From positions 1-64,000 of the forward strand of contig JABXHY010000061.1 of the NCBI GenBank assembly GCA_013373375.1: a stretch of 64,000 nucleotides of DNA. Direction: 5' to 3'. The notes beneath the pieces were generated by a model. The model did no database searches, was not told the origin of the DNA, and saw nothing but the letters and a program-made list of their open reading frames with translations. Within the stretch, counting starts at the first letter, position 1, and the number at the start of each line of letters is the position of its first letter. Source of the stretch: Gammaproteobacteria bacterium (GTDB lineage Bacteria > Pseudomonadota > Gammaproteobacteria > Enterobacterales > Kangiellaceae). Shown here piece by piece: positions 62,456-64,000 of this stretch. Position numbers and translations under genes: made by a program.

Positions 62456-63532
62456 CTACACAATATCCATCACTTGTTCAGTGCGTTGGCATAAACACGT
62501 TAACAATGCCATTCGAAGAAAAACTGCACCACGAGCCTGAGAAAAATACCAATTATGATGAGTGTCATCGAGGTCCGTTGACAACTCTTCTCCTCTTGCT
62601 AGTGGATGCATGATGATTGCGTTTTCTTTTAAAGGGGAGCTTTTGCTTAATACAAACTTCTCTCCAAATGACTCAAATGTATTCCCCACCCAAGCAATTG
62701 CATTAATGTAAACAATATCCAATTCAGGTAAGCGTTTATTCAGTTTACTTGATAGCGTTACGTTCAACCCTTTTTCCTGAAGTTGTTCTAACTGTCCTTC
62801 ATCAAATACCTTTTGCGCTGACTCATCATGAAAAATAATCACTTCTTCAAAGCATTCGGGGAATACCGCCATAACTTTCAAAAGGCTTCGCACCGTTCTC
62901 ATTTTGCTTGGAATACCCACGATTCCCATAGTCAATTTTGGAGTAGAATCAGGATCTGAAATTAATCCAGGCTTCCATTTAAATATGGTGTACATGTCCG
63001 CCAGTGCTTGCGTTGGGTGTTCATCTGTCCCATTTCCGGCATTAATGATAGGAATTCTTAAACTGTTCATCATCAAACGAACAGACTCTTCATTATTGTC
63101 TCGAAGAACCACGCAATCGCCATAATTATTAAACATCTCACCAACGTCTTCTAACGATTCACCTTTTGCAATCCCTGTTGTAGAACGATCAGTAATCGAC
63201 ATAATGTCGCCGCCTAACCTATGCCAGGCGCTTTCAAATGACAGGCGTGTTCGAGTACTCGGTTCGTAAAATGCGCTGATTAATATTTTTCCTTTTAAAG
63301 GAGTATTAAATCGCTCTGGGTTACCTTCGTATTTTGCAGACAGTCGAAATAATTGTAGTAACTCATCTCGTGTAAATTGATCCGTTGAAACCACATGTTG
63401 TTCAGTAAGGTTTTGTAAATAGTCACCTTCTTCCTGAATCGCTTTGAGTAATGCTTTTGGATGAGCATCACCATATACATCTGGGCGTTTACGAGAAAAA
63501 CACACTTCTTCAGTGGTGATAGAATCTACCAT
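62456..63532 (-). CDS. Aspartate/ornithine carbamoyltransferase family protein with altered amino-acid site
   Basis: A 358-residue transcarbamylase. Carbamoyl-phosphate-side residues of aspartate transcarbamylase are kept: STRTR at 92-96, Lys123 in IAKGES, Arg144, HPTQAL with His172 and Gln175, and Arg212 in MRTVRSL. On the amino-acid side, the E. coli segment TRVQKER is replaced by NAIAWVG at about 277-283, so counterparts of Arg229 and Gln231 are alanines. HPLPR reads HPLAR at 309-313. About 40 residues precede the usual N-terminus. No pyrI is adjacent. It probably transfers carbamoyl to an amine other than, or in addition to, aspartate; the alignment is by eye. The ATG overlaps the stop of the preceding small gene, with AAGGA upstream. 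Confidence 0.85.
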   Translation of the reverse strand: MVDSITTEEVCFSRKRPDVYGDAHPKALLKAIQEEGDYLQNLTEQHVVSTDQFTRDELLQLFRLSAKYEGNPERFNTPLKGKILISAFYEPSTRTRLSFESAWHRLGGDIMSITDRSTTGIAKGESLEDVGEMFNNYGDCVVLRDNNEESVRLMMNSLRIPIINAGNGTDEHPTQALADMYTIFKWKPGLISDPDSTPKLTMGIVGIPSKMRTVRSLLKVMAVFPECFEEVIIFHDESAQKVFDEGQLEQLQEKGLNVTLSSKLNKRLPELDIVYINAIAWVGNTFESFGEKFVLSKSSPLKENAIIMHPLARGEELSTDLDDTHHNWYFSQARGAVFLRMALLTCLCQRTEQVMDIV

Positions 63533-63648
63533 AACTGTTCCTTATGCCAGTCAATAACTGCAAGTATCAATAAAATTATGGGGGCAATAGCGGCTAGCGA
63601 TACCGCACTGTAAACTAAAAACTCAAACCAAGCGTAGGTCATAAACAT
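63526..63648 (-). CDS. 40-residue single-pass membrane peptide
   Basis: A frame too short for usual gene finding: MFMTYAWFEF, one hydrophobic helix (LVYSAVSLAAIAPIILLILAVI) and a charged end DWHKEQLW. It starts 11 bases after the symporter stop, with AGGA about 10 bases before the ATG. Its stop overlaps the carbamoyltransferase start (ATGGTAG), so it sits exactly between two genes with coupled spacing. The position and one-helix form suggest a small subunit of the symporter, in the way small membrane proteins accompany some sodium:solute symporters, but I do not recognise the family. A second ATG at codon 3 is possible. Confidence 0.7.
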   Translation of the reverse strand: MFMTYAWFEFLVYSAVSLAAIAPIILLILAVIDWHKEQLW

Positions 63649-63659
63649 AATCGTTTTCC

Positions 63660-64000
63660 TTATTCGCTAAGTGTTTGCCAATCAAATTTTTGGTTCTTAA
63701 TCATTAAGCCGATCAAACAGACCAGCAACGATATCGCGCAAGAAAATAAAGCGGCAACGTAAAAGCCTATAAAACCAAACCCAAGTAAGCCGCTCAGGGT
63801 GCCAAGTGCCATTGCAAATGCTGCAGTTACACCATCCAGGCGTCGATAATACAAACCAAAAACAATTGGGAAAATTGTGCTAGCGACAAATGCGCCAGTA
63901 AAGTTTAACAAAGCACCGAGAGTGGCCACTTTTGGAATACAAAGCAACCAAGTAAAGAAACCAAGAGCGACAATTGAAATTTTACTGACTTTGAACAAAT
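63660..64000 (-). CDS. Sodium:solute symporter family transporter, C-terminal part (5' end outside window)
   Basis: The last 113 or so residues of a membrane transporter; the frame remains open to the window edge, so no start is assigned. Visible are three to four hydrophobic helices (ISIVALGFFTWLLCIPKVATLGALLNFTGAFVASTIFPIVFGLYY, VTAAFAMALGTLSGLLGF, FYVAALFSCAISLLVCLIGLMI) with the link YYRRLDGVTA. The phrase ASTIFPIVFGLYYRRLDG is typical of the sodium:solute symporter (SSF) family, which includes proline, pantothenate and urea-type carriers. It is the first gene visible of a cluster with the 40-residue membrane peptide, the carbamoyltransferase and asnB, so its substrate may be a related amino acid or ureide. 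Confidence 0.82.
   Translation of the reverse strand, partial: LFKVSKISIVALGFFTWLLCIPKVATLGALLNFTGAFVASTIFPIVFGLYYRRLDGVTAAFAMALGTLSGLLGFGFIGFYVAALFSCAISLLVCLIGLMIKNQKFDWQTLSE

Noticed and set aside
62456-63532. Plain assignment as pyrB
   Set aside because: The amino-acid binding segment differs at key positions and no pyrI follows, so only the family is claimed.

Overview
The window is a 64 kb piece of an AT-rich bacterial chromosome. It most likely comes from a free-living, probably marine, gammaproteobacterium. The reasons are an Escherichia-type SpeD of 264 residues, a TIGR02001-type outer-membrane protein, a fructosamine-kinase-family protein, DUF1244, CheW and LysR/MarR regulators, and Gram-negative lipoprotein signals. 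Genus cannot be fixed from the sequence alone. No rRNA, tRNA, insertion sequence, CRISPR array or phage gene was seen.

Region 1 (1-45370, minus strand) is one apparent operon and takes up about 70% of the window. Its first gene encodes a secreted protein of 13,870 residues in one uninterrupted 41.6 kb frame. About 20 Ig-like units are followed by seven copies of a beta-propeller / Ig-like Big_5 / IPT-TIG triad, more Ig-like and propeller blocks, invasin-like Ig domains, a thrombospondin-type-3 calcium block, and six large glycine-rich repeats. Directly behind it, 15, 3 and 32 bases apart, lie a parvulin-type peptidyl-prolyl isomerase lipoprotein, a second such lipoprotein whose parvulin domain looks degenerate, and a secreted protein with Ig-like domains and 35-residue calcium-binding repeats that runs off the window. 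The layout suggests a giant surface or matrix protein with its own periplasmic folding helpers and an accessory calcium-binding protein. This grouping is the strongest candidate here for an undescribed system.

Region 2 (45371-52700) holds a small outer-membrane protein gene, a stretch with a possibly decayed small gene, an unrecognised 148-residue protein, and a one-polypeptide two-component regulator (TPR sensor, histidine kinase, receiver, AraC output). The regulator is divergent from a LysR regulator across a 691-base gap that contains a perfect palindrome.

Region 3 (52811-59252) is ordinary chromosome: speD, a fructosamine-kinase-family gene, a secreted amidohydrolase, a small cytoplasmic PpiC, DUF1244, a MarR regulator and an M20 carbamoylase/allantoate-amidohydrolase-type enzyme.

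Region 4 (59320-64000, minus strand) has two tight clusters. One is RRM protein / CheW / cold-shock-domain protein. The other is sodium:solute symporter / a 40-residue membrane peptide / a carbamoyltransferase that seems to lack the aspartate-binding motif / asparagine synthase. The second cluster may handle a ureido or amide amino-acid derivative.
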